Shown here in pieces: positions 11,514-21,968 of a stretch of 64,000 nucleotides of DNA (the first letter of the stretch is position 1; the number at the start of each line of letters is the position of its first letter). The stretch lies in assembly GCF_007655135.1 (NCBI RefSeq), contig NC_045127.1:40497538-40561537 (forward strand), given 5' to 3'. The stretch comes from Punica granatum. Taxonomy: Eukaryota; Streptophyta; Magnoliopsida; Myrtales; Lythraceae. Position numbers and translations under genes: made by a program. The notes beneath the pieces were generated by a model. It searched no databases, had not been told where the DNA came from, and worked only from the letters and a program-made list of their open reading frames with translations.

Positions 11514-12148
11514 TATGAGTTGGAAAAACTCCATAGTATATTCATCCACCGTTCGAGTTTCTTGCCATAAATTTTGTAGTCGCTGGTACATCAATCTTTG
11601 AAAATTATATGGTAAAAACTGGCTCGCAAGTGTTTCTTCATCTTCTCTCACGTCTCAATTTTTGGCTTGCCCAATTTGCTTCTGGTTAATTTGACCTGCT
11701 GTCACCATGTCGTGGCTTTGTCTCGCAATCTGGTTGCCACCAAAGGTACATGTTTATCTTCGGACACTCCTTTAAATTCCAAGATCTCATTGACTGTGGC
11801 CAATCAATCAATAAACTCCTCGGATTTAAGGTTGCCATTAAATTTTGGAATTTCAGTTCGCATCCTAGACTCCCAACGCCTCCTGTCATCCTTAATAGGA
11901 CCCCTTTGCTGCCTACGTGAGATATCCGCACAATAATTCTCTCCCTCTGAATCCTCGCCAAATTTATCTTGATCAAGGTTAGGGTTTCATCGATTCTGGT
12001 TCCCCATAAGTGCAGCCATTCTCTACGGTAGCTGCTCCATCATATGATCCATCCTCTGATCCACGATTTGCTCTAGCCTCTGTTCTAGGTGTCGCAGATT
12101 GTCACGGTCATAAACATCGTCCACACGCTCCATTCTCTTAAGTGGCAT
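11514..12148 (-). pseudogene. Gypsy gag 5' part
   Basis: Begins with ATG at 12148, just inside the PBS (MPLKRMERVDDVYD). It continues with the retrotransposon gag core EFIDWLATVNEILEFKGV, then VPLVATRLRDKATTWWQQ, and ends at FFQLIAR where the 5.9-kb unit entered. Stops and frameshifts are present. The next gag residues resume at 5592 with NEVHETEDQLVVRYIGG. Confidence 0.82.
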
Positions 12149-12185
12149 GATTGTTCAAGATCAAACAGTAGACTCTAATACCAAC

Positions 12186-12628
12186 TGACGCAGCGTACAC
12201 GTGAAGAACCTGTCACAGATCCGTTGATTTCGCAGAATGCCAGAACTACGACCTTCAATTCCCTATTGATTTTTCGAATTCCTAGGAAACCGGCATCCAA
12301 CTCGAATCGAATTTGAGAAGGGGCGAAAGAGCACGGTAGCTCCGAAACTTTATTAAATGAAAAAACTGTCTTCAGCCCTAAGGCTTACAACCCTTAAATA
12401 GAGTAAACGAAATTACAACTAAAGAAATAAACTTCCTAAAATTTGTAAAAACGCCCAAATAACATAAAAATACCCGTTTGAGGCCATAAATGAAGGAATT
12501 CGACCTAAATCACGTCTAATCACGGCCAAAGGCCGTGTGTTAATTTCCGGAGGCCATTTCCCTCAAGGTAGGGTCGTCAGAGCCTGTTTTTCTCGAGATA
12601 ACGATTTGCCACGTCTTCTGCCGCATCA
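12186..12628 (-). repeat. Right (5') LTR of the gypsy element
   Basis: Complete 443-bp copy with TG..CA ends, reading TGACGCAGCG...GCCGCATCA on the plus strand. Pairs with the slightly truncated 1604-2038 copy. Outer flank GCTGG is copia pol sequence. Confidence 0.9.
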
Positions 12629-14582
12629 GCTGGCATCTGCAGCATCTGATCCATCATCCCTTTGTAATTTCTCCTTCAAGTTCATGGGAGTGGAAACATT
12701 CTTGGATTCTACCATTCAAAACTTCTTAAGAGTCTCCCTTAGATACCTCTTGTGACAGATAAACACTTTATTTTTTCTCTGATGGACTTCGAACCCCATA
12801 AAATAAGCCATCTCTCCCAAGTCTGTCATTTCAAACACTATCTCTAAATCACCCTTCAACTTGTCCACTTAAGCTTTATTGTTTCCAATCACCAAGAGAT
12901 CATCAACATACAACGAGAGAACCACAATACTGTCCATTTCCTTATTCACATATAGTGTAGATTCACTTAAGCTCTTTTCAAACTTTCGATTCTGCAAGTA
13001 TCTATCTTGTTGTACCATGCTCTCGGTGCCTGCTTAAAACCATATAGGGCATTTCAGTAGCCCTCCATTGATTCTTCTTGAAGAGCGATCTTGTCTGCTT
13101 CCCTTCTAAACATACTTTGCAATTCTTCAACTCTTTGTACAGTGAAGGCAATCCCTCGACCATCCCATGTTGCTGCACGAACATTACTCCCTTACTGTTG
13201 AAATGTACAAGCCTCCTATGCGAGATCTCCTCCTCTTTTTCTTGACTAGACATAGCAACTTGTCTCTCATCCAAAGGGTTGAATGAGAAACACTTCTCCT
13301 TTATGGGAATTTGAAAAAGAACCTGTCCCTCAGCATTACCAATGACACATTGATCCTTCCCAAACACTACTTTATAACCTTTTTCTACTAACTGATCAAC
13401 ACTTAGCAAATTTTGATCTATCTATGGCACAAGTAGTACACCAAAGATCAGCTTGGTGTATGCCGGACCCTCGAGCAACACATCTCTTTTCCCTTCAACA
13501 ACTATAAACTCACCATTTCCTAGCATTACTCTGGACTTTACATATTTTTCCAGTGTTCTAAACAAGGCCTCGTTACTAGTGATATGGTTAGTGCATCCAC
13601 TATAAACTAATCATCCATCCTTTACTGCATTTGAAGTAAAACAAGTAACTACAAAGAGTTGCTCTACCTCAATATTTGTTGCATCGTGGCCTTCTTCCAG
13701 TTGCTAAGTGTGCTTCTCCTTGCAAATGGCCTCAATGTGACCAAGCTTGTGACGCTTCCTTCACCTTACATCCGGCTTTCTCCAACACTTGAAATGAGCA
13801 TGACCCTTCTTTCCACAATGCTTGTAAGGTGTTGAATTCCACTTTCTTTCCTGATTCCATGTGCTACTATTTCCTTACTTACCAACATCACTTCCATACT
13901 TCTTCTACTATTGCCACTTCCCTTCTCATCTGCATTCCTTTTGAATTTTGCTTGCAGAGCACCTTTTACTAGCCCCTCCTTTCTCATCCTTCTCTGTTCC
14001 TAAGCCTACAAAGCACTAAGAACCTCAAAAAGCTTGAGATCTGAGAATTCCCGAGTGTTTTCAAGAGAGACAATTCTTGCCTCAAACTTCTCAGGTACTA
14101 TTCTTACTTTGTTCGCATTCTGCACCAGTTTCTCCACATAATCCTTCACATCTTGTCCTTCATGCATATGTTGCTGCTCAAACTCCCTCAACAGATTTAA
14201 TGTTTTCATGCCCCCTATCCTCTTGTCTGCTTCATATTCTTCTTTCAAATAATCTCATATGGCTTTTGCAGATTCAAGCCTCATAATCCTTGTAAAAATA
14301 GTGGGAGAAATAGCAGAATAAAGACATGACCTAGCTTTGGCCTTTCTAGTAACTCTCTCCTTGTGGATTTTGATCTGGTTGAGGGTTGGATTTGCTAGCA
14401 AGGGAGCAATTTTGTAATCTTCAAGTACTGCATCCCGGAGGTGTGCACCTTCCATGAAAGCCTTCATCTTCACTTCTCATGTCTTGTAATTCTCTCCATC
14501 AAAGACTGGTGGAGTAATGCTCGAGAAACTTGGCATTGACGGTGTTGCATCCATCATCACAACCCTTAAGATCCTTTTTAAA
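12629..14582 (-). pseudogene. Copia gag, protease and RT remnant with integrase deleted
   Basis: Minus strand. Gag of the UBN2 type runs from about 14560 to 14006 (PPVFDGENY, then REFEQQHMHEGQDVKDYVEK). A CCHC knuckle HCGKKGHAHFKC lies near 13785-13820. In the protease the usual DSG triad reads YSGCTNH near 13600, so the catalytic Asp codon has become Tyr. GAG-pre-integrase covers 13409-13080. At about 13070 the frame jumps from the pre-integrase phrase QTRSLFKKNQWRA straight to RT phrase ALYGFKQAPRAWYNK, so the whole integrase core is gone. The RT active strand VLSLYVDDLLVIGN follows near 12905. Confidence 0.85.
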
Positions 14583-14594
14583 GCTCTGATACCA
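14583..14594 (-). other. Primer-binding site of outer copia element
   Basis: Plus-strand GCTCTGATACCA, i.e. TGGTATCAGAGC on the minus strand, one base from the LTR start. This is the standard plant initiator-Met-tRNA primer site. Confidence 0.9.
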
Positions 14595-14595
14595 C

Positions 14596-14913
14596 TGTTA
14601 ACTCTCAATCTCTTGTGTATAAGTTCCTTAAACACTCGAGTGCACACTCTAATACACATAGAAATCTATGGTCTCTTGTGCATACAAGAATTCTAATCTG
14701 CAGTATTAGTGCAGTAACTCTGATTCAACGCACAGAAGAAGAAAGGAGAGAAAAGGAAGAAAATATATACAGAGTAATTGCCAAGTTAACTGTCTGCTCT
14801 AACTTACATTTCAATTTCAAAACAACACACACATACTAACGAGCACAAACAAATAACTATTGCAATTGAAAACAAAAATGACACGGATCAGTGACTGATC
14901 CACCCTTCTAACA
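14596..14913 (-). repeat. Right (5') LTR of outer copia element
   Basis: 318 bp, TGTTAACTC...CTTCTAACA. Shorter than the left LTR because a block of roughly 60-70 bp (TGATGAATTGTTTC... and following) is missing here. Confidence 0.88.
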
Positions 14914-15508
14914 AGGGGAAACCACCGCCAAAAAAATCTCGCCGAGACAGAGAGGAGAGGGAAGAGGGCTACTACAACCTCCGGGCAACATGGAGAAGAT
15001 TAGACAGCGATAGCGATCTAGTGAGCTCATTGTGAGGTGGCGGAGATGGATAGACGATGACAACCTAGAGTCATTGGAGGTAACAGATGAGTCCCAGTGG
15101 AGGCGACTAAGACACCAGCCTCGAGAAGACCTAGAGAACGGCCCAGCGAGCGCCACTGTGACAAGTCACCGACAAGCACCGCTCCTACATTTAAGGTGTC
15201 ATCCTTTCAGAGAAAAGAGAAGAGAAGGAGGGAAGAGAGAGAGAGCCATCGGGTCAAACAAGACCACCGGGAGAGAGGAGGGGTTCGACAACCCGATGGT
15301 GAGGATGATGGCACTGGACGCACCGGCAAACGGAGCTGCTTTAGGTTTCTCTATTTTCTTTATTATTATTATTATTGGGTTGGGGGGTTGTGGGGGCACG
15401 CAGGGAATAAAGGATGAGAAAGAAAAATGATGTTGAACCAACCAAGACTTACATCACAATAATATATATATTTGAAGTTGCTCTTAAGGTCATTGCTCCT
15501 TCTCCAAA
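14914..15508. other. Unannotated GA-rich flank of the copia insertion
   Basis: No recognisable gene. Overlapping ORFs of 80-132 codons on both strands (about 14908-15440) translate to Arg/Glu/Ser-rich sequence without a domain. The stretch would be continuous with 1-190 before the copia insertion. An ATT microsatellite lies near 15360-15375. Confidence 0.4.
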
Positions 15509-16744
15509 TGTAAAATATCCATCGGGCCTATAAGCGATTGGGCCCATCTCCAACCCAAAAGTTCAAGTTGATAGATTGTGATACCCAATATCTTATAAAC
15601 CCATTGGATTCTTCTTAGTTTTTCCGTGTGGGATTTTTACTCTCAATACCCGCCCTTACGTGCCTACACATTGTCACGTGCCCTTAAACACCCGTCCTCA
15701 ACAATTGACTTCGAGCCGGACTCTTCTTCCGTGCTCGGGCGAGAGGAGACTAACACGAGGCGCACTTTGGCTGCACTCGACATACTTGGCCTGACGTGGT
15801 GTGGGTGCGCACACGTGCGTAGGCACGCATACGCGTAACTTGCGCTTTGATACCATATTAAATTTCCATGGAGTTTATACGGACCTAAGCCCATATCCAC
15901 TTAAAATTTCAAGCTAATAAGTGGTGGTATCCAAGTCTTATATAAACCAACGAATTTTGATACATCTTTTCTATGTGGGATTAATATCCTCAACACCCGC
16001 CCTCACGTGCAACGTGTGGTCTATTTTTGCCTACATATTGTCAGGTGCCCTTAAACACCCGCTCTCAACAATTGACCTCGAGCCGGGCTCTTCTTCCGTG
16101 CTCGGGCGAGGGAGGACTAACACGAGGCGTACAGTTTGACTGCACTCGACATACTGGGCCTAGCGTGATGTGAACCCACATATCAGCTTGAGAAAGAAAG
16201 AAACCACAAGCTTATATGAGGCTTGGGTCCAGTAACCTATAAGCTTAAACTTTTGGGTTGCAGATGGGCTCAAGTCCTTGTAGGCCCAAGTGGGTATTTT
16301 ACATGGTATCAGAGCGGGTTATGCTTCCGCACGCTCATGTGGGCTCACACAACGCCAGATTCGATTTCGAGGTAGCCAAGAGTGCGCTTCATGTTAATCA
16401 CGCCCAAGAGTGGTCTGGTCCAGTTCCGAGGTAGCTAAAGGTGCACCTCTAGTTAGGCCCGAGTGTGGAGCTCGAGGCTAGTTTGGTATTTGTCCCCCCT
16501 TACCCGAGCACGGAAGAGGATGCCCGGCTAGGGTCAGTTGTTAAGGACGAGTGTTTAAGGCACGTGGCATGTGTTGGACCACACGTTGCCACGTGAGGGC
16601 GGGTGTTGAGATATGTTGTCCCACATCGAAAAATTAAGAAAGAAATCACAAGCTTATATGAGGCTTGAATCCAGTAACCTGTAAGCTTAAGCTTTTGGGT
16701 TGCAGATGGGCTAAGTCCGTGTAGGCCCGAGTGAGTATTTTACA
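15509..16744. mobile_element. Compound of TRIM-type miniature LTR elements in opposite orientations
   Basis: Minus-oriented part: LTR 15509-15648 (TGTAAAATATCC...CTCAATA), internal 15649-15855 ending in GCTTTGATACCA (a PBS read on the minus strand), LTR 15856-15995, and a second internal segment 15996 to about 16165. Plus-oriented part: LTR about 16166-16303 ending TATTTTACA, PBS TGGTATCAGAGC at 16304-16315, internal to 16603 ending in the purine tract GAGGGCGGG, LTR 16604-16744 (TGTTGAGATATG...TATTTTACA). LTRs are ~140 bp and internals ~200-300 bp with no coding capacity, which fits TRIMs. The internal regions of the two orientations are mutually inverted (CCCGAGCACGGAAGA versus TCTTCCGTGCTCGGG). 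Confidence 0.85.
16304..16315 (+). other. TRIM primer-binding site
   Basis: TGGTATCAGAGC directly after the LTR end TATTTTACA. Together with the GAGGGCGGG tract before the downstream LTR, it fixes the plus orientation of this TRIM copy. Confidence 0.88.
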
Positions 16745-17290
16745 CCAAAATTTTGTTTCTATTTAGTATTTCGCCCTTTTTACAGCATATTTGCTTATGT
16801 GGTATTGGATTTTTTGCTTTGATATAAAGGGCGAGGAAGGAAGGGTAGGAGATGGTAATGAATATTCCATGTTTGAATTGAAATATTAAAAGGTGGATGC
16901 GAAGAGATGGGAGATAAGATAATCCATTTCAGATTTGGATTAGTCGGGGCAACAAAAATTATTGGAATGGAGATTTGAGAGGCTCGGAAAGATTTGAAGG
17001 AATTAGTAAAGCCAAACATGGGGTTTGGCATTTTACCTCAGTCCACCCCTCTCATTCCCAGTCCCTCCTTAACTCCACAGTCCAAACAAAGGATTATCTT
17101 CTCTCTTTTTTATCGGTTGAAAACAAAGGATTATCTTTAGCACTAGGAGTATTCTTACAAGGGTATAAAGCATGGTTCAAAAAATTATATAGGACTCGAA
17201 AGAACTTTATAGCATAGATTTCAGGAAGCCAATGCGCGAACAAGTTTATTTTGGATAAATTCAGAATGGATGCTCATATAGTGGAAAAAG
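16745..17290. other. Intergenic, nothing recognised
   Basis: Low-complexity AT-rich and short imperfect repeats only. ORFs here are short and domain-free. Confidence 0.4.
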
Positions 17291-17305
17291 AAAGATGCAT
17301 GTCTT

Positions 17306-17572
17306 GAGGCTCTTGGGAATGATATTTGTCGTTTGATCCAACGAATTGGACAGTGATCGTGATGCATGTCTTCAGGGAAGGGAACAAAGGTGCTGATTGA
17401 CTAGCAAACTATGCATTATCATTTTCTTATTGTGCTTCATAGATTGAATGCCTGCCCGTCTAGGCTCTATTTTCTCCCGTTTGATGATGTTGTATGGGCT
17501 ACCATGCCTTTCTATTGTACTGTTTAATTATTTTCTTTAATGCATTTGGACTACGGCCTTTTTCACCAAAAA
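17306..17572 (+). mobile_element. Very short 5'-truncated LINE (RNase H tail)
   Basis: Flanked by a 15-bp direct repeat AAAGATGCATGTCTT (17291-17305 and 17573-17587), with the A tail of the element abutting the second copy. The translation, with stops, reads as the C-terminal end of plant LINE RNase H (VIVMHVFREGNKGAD, LANYALS). About 267 bp survive. The TSD, A tail and coding tail together make a clean target-primed insertion. Confidence 0.8.
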
Positions 17573-17587
17573 AAAGATGCATGTCTT

Positions 17588-18528
17588 AATTAGTAAACAA
17601 AAAATATATATCTTATTTTAACTTTTAACTAGAGGTATAGGAAGATTTAAATTTAAAATTTAAACTCAGATATATATTGGGACATCTTCTTTTAAATATG
17701 AGATAGGGAGATATTTGATTATATTATATTATGTTATATTTATGATTTTTTTGATAGGTGTCTTTAGGATTTTAAGTTTTTTATATATGTAATTGTTATG
17801 TAGCCTACGGATATCACGACCTTTCCAAAAAAAATTCTTTTAATAAAATTGAGAGTTTTATCTTCTACTGTTACCCCTTTAAAAGAGTTTTAAAAACGAC
17901 GACAATTCCAGAAAGGAAGTTTCCCAACAACTAGCAATCTGTCATATTTTTTATTTGGCTAAAAAATCGTTCTTTATTTGGGTAATAAAAACGATATTCC
18001 TTTTTATATAAGACTAAAACATGCACTAATATGTATCAACAACAAGCGATTTGGCTCTTATTTCCCTTATCCTACTTCAACATTTTTATCGGCATTTGCT
18101 TGGAACTTGCACATGTTACGCTAATGTTAATCTCATTTGACATTTTCCCTTTTAGGAGCCTCTTGACTGAATTTTACTCGGTAAGGCTCTTGACTGAATT
18201 TTAATCCAACCCAAAAGAGTCCCTCCTATTCACCAAAAAAGAAAAGAAAAGAAAAGAAAAGAAAAGAAGAGAAAAGAAAAAAGACTCCCTCCTGTACACA
18301 GTACATATGGAAATGCTAACTGCCAGCAGCTTATCGTTCAGAAAATAAGGACGTCCGTGGACATTAGCATCGTTTCATAAACATATTTGGTTCCTTTAGA
18401 AGCGGGGCATATGGTTAATATGTATTACATTGTCTCCGAAGGCGAAACCTCTTCTAATTACCAGAGAAAATCAAACCAAAATGGGGATTCATCCAACTCA
18501 TATCTTCGGCTGCTATATATATCGGCCA
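17588..18528. other. GA20ox 3' intergenic region
   Basis: AT-rich, no gene seen. Contains an AAAAG microsatellite at about 18239-18282. The stretch just below 18529 would hold the 3'UTR of the GA 20-oxidase; I cannot fix its end. Confidence 0.4.
18239..18282. repeat. (AAAAG)n microsatellite
   Basis: Seven to eight AAAAG units with one AAGAG variant, between a CACC-type poly-A and CTCCCTCC. Confidence 0.9.
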
Positions 18529-20241
18529 CTAGGCATCGTCCTGCTTCTTCCTATGCTGCTCTTGAAGCCACTTTGTGAAGGCGTCGAGGGTTTTCATGTC
18601 GGCTCTGTAATGCCTCTGCGTGAACTCGAGCAGAGTCGGCCATGTGAAGTCAGGATATGTTCTTCTTGAAGCAGTTTTGGCATTGAGAAGTTTACTCGGT
18701 GGGGCAACCAACTTGTCCTTGTTTGGGCACAGAAAGAAAGCAAGAGATTTCCTCACGGCCGTACTGTTCACCACCGCTCTGTGCAGGCAACTCTTGTAGA
18801 TTCCGTTCGATAGAGCCTGCATATCACCGATTGATCAGTCATCCCCATTAACCTCATTGGAGTACTATATTTGTACTATGTGTAGTACAAATATAATTGT
18901 TCGATGAGATATAATTAAAGCATCATAGGTAGGGGAAATCACGTCCTTTGCAATTCGCATACCATGAAAGTGTCGCCGATGTTGACGACGAGAGCACCGT
19001 GGTTGGGACAAAGAGAGTGCCATTTTCCGTCCACGAACACTTGCAGACCCCCAACCTGGTCCTGATGAAGTATAGTGAGGGAAGTCGGGTCGCAGTGCGG
19101 GCCTGTTCCCAGGGTTAGATCAGGCCGTTGACATGGTGGATAATAGTTCAATCTCATTATCGAATCGTTTCCTCGGAAGAATTCCTTGAAATGTTGTCGC
19201 CCAACCCCGAGGCTCATCCCCAGGAGCTCCATTATTCCTAGTGATAGTTTGCACATGGCTTCGCAGTATTCCTGGTACACTTTCCTGCACAAGGACGGAC
19301 AAACAACAGGAATGTGCCCTTGTCAAAATCATGAGTAGCATTCTGACATATTTGGAACGTGAAGCGAAATAGCTCATATGTGATTTGTCGGATCAAATTC
19401 ATAAAACTGGTCATATCAATAGCACTAACAAGTATTCATGTGACCAAGAAAGTATTCAAGTGATAATAAATGTATCTGCAGCTTTCTAGAGATTCAAACT
19501 GGTAGTCTGTGATACGATATGTAACTATGATGAGTAAAAATGAAGGCTTCATAACACATAAGCCGTGTTTGATACTGGATTTTGGGAGGATAGAATTTGA
19601 AACATTTCTATATATCCAGCGTTTGATGGAGAATAGGAAAAGCAATCGGACAGGACATGATAACTCATTTGCAAACCGATTCGGGAAGTGTGAAGGGGGA
19701 TATAGAATCTTTACCCAGAGTCTCCAAACTCATTGCCCAGAACATTCAAGAAGTACTCCTCCACACAGTTAAGTGAACCTTTATCTCCATCGCTCGCGAG
19801 GTATCTGAAAGAAAGAGTCTCCTTCCATGGCAGTTTAGACGAGAACCTGCCGGTGAAACTGCTGGCGTACCCGCAATGCTCCCCAACCTTCCTCTGAGCC
19901 TTTTGCTTCTCCGAAAGAGTCATCCCAAAGAAACACTCCATGTGCTCGTGAGCTTTCTGTATGAGGCCCAGGTCGATCCCGTGATTGATGACTATGAAGA
20001 AGCCATGCTTCTTGCACGCTTCATGGACGATCCGTGGTGTTTCTGAAAGTGCATGAGGGTCCTCGGATAGAAAGGCGTTTAAATCAATGAGGGGAACTGC
20101 AAGCTCCTGTGGGTCGTCATTGCATGGCCGCTCATCGTACGGCCATATGAAGTGCTGGGGAATGTCGGGTTGATTTCGGAGGAGCGATGCATCAAAGACT
20201 AAGTTGTGGTTTTTGTTTTCATGCTTGTAATGGTCGTTCAT
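18529..20241 (-). CDS. GA20ox: Gibberellin 20-oxidase, complete, three exons
   Basis: A 2-oxoglutarate/Fe(II) dioxygenase that oxidises C-20 of gibberellins (GA12 and GA53 through to GA9 and GA20), a rate-setting cytosolic step of GA synthesis. Exons are 20241-19715, 19284-18963 and 18816-18529, giving 378 aa against 377 for Arabidopsis GA20ox1. Introns are 430 and 146 bp with GT..AG borders that keep frame. DIOX_N spans about 48-160. LPWKETLSF, the family signature, is at 137-145 and NYYPPC at 222-227. The iron ligands are H239, D241 and H295, and the 2-oxoglutarate residues R305 and S307 are present. The ATG at 20241 begins MNDHYKHENKN and leads straight into the conserved exon 1. No lesion is seen. 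A TATA box lies 115 bp upstream. C19-GA 2- and 3-oxidases are excluded by the LPWKETLSF motif and length. The family is usually feedback-repressed by GA; nothing here proves that. Confidence 0.96.
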
Positions 20242-20355
20242 TGATCAAAAGCTTGTAAGGAGAATATTTTCGGAGAGGAGGGAGGGAGGAAGGGGGAGAG
20301 ACAGATAGAGGGACAGGTGATTAGTTGAGAGTGGATGAAATGAGATTTAACCTCA

Positions 20356-20363
20356 TTATATAA
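20356..20363 (-). promoter_or_regulatory. Probable TATA box of GA20ox
   Basis: TTATATAA in the context CTTATATAATGAGG on the minus strand, about 115 bp before the ATG. A GA/CT-rich leader lies between them (20260-20330), typical of plant 5'UTRs. The motif is palindromic and the region AT-rich, so this is a probable assignment. Confidence 0.55.
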
Positions 20364-20574
20364 GAATCCAGTGGCAAATATGTATCATACAATATATATA
20401 TGATATGATCACTATCACATATAGAAGTAGTCGGCATTTATTTTTATTTTTTTAGTGCACATGTATTTTAGTAATTTTAATTTTTTCGATTACAAAGGAG
20501 GCAATAGCCTAGTACAATGAAATAAAAATCATAAGTATTTAATATACAATTTTAATTGATTGCATGGTGTAACA

Positions 20575-20722
20575 ATTCAAATAGAATCTCCAGGAGTTTA
20601 AATATATAGAGAAAATCCATATTGAGAGAGTTTTACCCCCTTAATGGGTTGATTCGGTTTGAATTAGATTAGTCGGGGTCCGATGGACTTATAAATACCG
20701 GGGTACACAAAAAAAAAGAGTT
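20575..20722 (+). repeat. SINE-like dispersed repeat, copy 1
   Basis: Shares with 23838-23978 and 63275-63420 the order GAAAATCCAT-AT/GATTGAGA-AGTTTTA, TTA(A/G)TGGGT(T/G)GA, GAATTAG(A)TTAGTCGGG, then a poly-A end (ACACAAAAAAAAAG). No tRNA-like head survives in this copy. Confidence 0.5.
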
Positions 20723-21028
20723 TAAATAGTATCAGCCTCATTGACCGAAAAAATGTACAAAAAAAAAATCAGCCTCAACTTAGAATCAAGAGTTCTCGCA
20801 AGTGGAATTCTCGTATCCCTTATTTCTTTTTTCCTTTATCTCTTGGGCATCTCTAACTCTTTTACTAACCTAAACTTTTTGTTTTTGGTAAATAAACACA
20901 AACTTTTCTCGCAACTGAAAATTTTATTATGTACGTTATTAGACACTTATTACAGGCATAATAATGCTTGTTTGGTTAGTAACGTACGATCTTCTGAAAA
21001 TTAACTTTGAACTTATTTCAGATTTACA

Positions 21029-21031
<3 letters not shown>

Positions 21032-21065
<34 letters not shown>
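21032..21065. repeat. (TA)n microsatellite
   Basis: About 17 TA units in pure run. Confidence 0.95.
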
Positions 21066-21069
<4 letters not shown>

Positions 21070-21642
21070 TCCTATATTATGCATGCTTGGGGTTTCTACC
21101 GATAATTTATTGCAAAGAGTCTCATGTTAATCATGTATCTCATAATTTACGAAGAGAAGAATCCATTTTTTGCCCTGCTGCAGGCTTGGAGCACATGGGA
21201 TCGATTAATGAATAGACTGTTAGAGAGATCTACAACATGAACTTAATCCACCGTGCTATAGGCAGACAACTGAGTTAATTGTTGACGTATTGATACACAT
21301 ATATGTAAAAGTCTTTCATTATTTTGATTTAGTCAGTGTAAACACGGTCAATCCGTCCCAACTGGCGCTTTTGTGTAATCGATAATACGACACTTTTACA
21401 TGTACGCGAGGAATGGTTTACTCAGTCCACTGCCAAGGTACATCTTCGATTGAATTTGATGTCTACTAATATCTCGAAACTTTAAGACAACTGGAGAATG
21501 TATGATCTTTTGACGAGAAAGAAAAGGCAAAGGCTTCGATTCGGGGGCAAAGGCTTCGATTGGGGGAAGGTGGGGAGCGAGATGCGTTTTTGGAATCTTT
21601 GTTTGTTTTTGGTTTTGTCACTGTTGCGTCGTTTTCACCTCG

Positions 21643-21700
21643 CCCGTCTGTCTGTTTGTCTGTCTTTCTGTCTGTCTGTCTGTCTCTCTCTCTCTCCCCC
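21643..21700. repeat. (CTGT)n / (CT)n microsatellite
   Basis: Runs of TCTG/TTTG units followed by CT repeats and C runs, which create the Cys/Leu/Ser-rich chance ORFs seen on the plus strand. Confidence 0.9.
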
Positions 21701-21968
21701 CCTCCCCATCTCTGCCATCCGTACAAGAGTTTACGTCCGCACGAATTTTGGATTTCGAGAAGCTTGTCGTTCTCTCGTCGCACTAGCTATACATATTCTT
21801 ATATTCTTCTTCTATATAACTGATGACCGTATGTCTAAGAAAATATATGTATAAGTCGCTACAAGAATCTCTTATACACGTGAAATCTATGAGTTTGGTA
21901 TAATAAAAAAGAACCCCTAATATTTAATAAGAGGCAGGGATAATTTCACGAAATGCAAGATTTTTTTG

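Larger units (their letters stand above)
1604..12628 (-). mobile_element. Ty3/gypsy LTR retrotransposon inserted in the copia pol gene
   Basis: The right LTR (12186-12628, 443 bp) and left LTR (about 1604-2038, 435 bp) are the same sequence, differing at very roughly one base in ten by eye. On the minus strand the LTR runs TGATGCGGCAGAAG to CTGCGTCA. The left copy lacks its outermost ~8 bases (TGACGCAG), and no target duplication is visible. A PBS-like TGGTATTAGAGTC (minus strand) abuts the right LTR at 12172-12184. A purine tract TAGGGAGAA abuts the left LTR. Internal order on the minus strand is gag, protease, RT, RNase H, integrase, which is the gypsy order. A 5.9-kb insertion interrupts gag at 5598-11508. 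Confidence 0.92.
191..14913 (-). mobile_element. Ty1/copia LTR retrotransposon, minus strand, host of three nested insertions
   Basis: The termini are TGTTA...TAACA-like and flanked by a 5-bp target duplication AGGGG (186-190 and 14914-14918). The right (5') LTR is 14596-14913. Next to it a perfect plant primer-binding site, TGGTATCAGAGC on the minus strand, occupies 14583-14594. Internal domains on the minus strand run gag, CCHC knuckle, protease, GAG-pre-integrase, then directly RT, then RNase H near the left LTR. The integrase core and RT N-terminus are missing, so the element is internally deleted as well as full of stops. A gypsy element splits it at about 1604-12628. Without that insert it is about 3.7 kb. 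Termini, duplication and PBS are seen directly; the copia assignment follows from domain order. Confidence 0.92.
20242..21968. other. GA20ox upstream region
   Basis: Contains the TATA box, a probable SINE-like repeat near 20575-20722 ending in poly-A, a (TA)n tract at 21032-21065 and a (CTGT)n(CT)n tract at 21643-21696. No second gene is recognised; ORFs crossing the (CTGT)n tract are artefacts of the repeat. Confidence 0.5.

Noticed and set aside
21498..21854. 118-codon ORF near GA20ox
   Set aside because: Runs through the (CTGT)n(CT)n microsatellite; the reverse strand is equally open.
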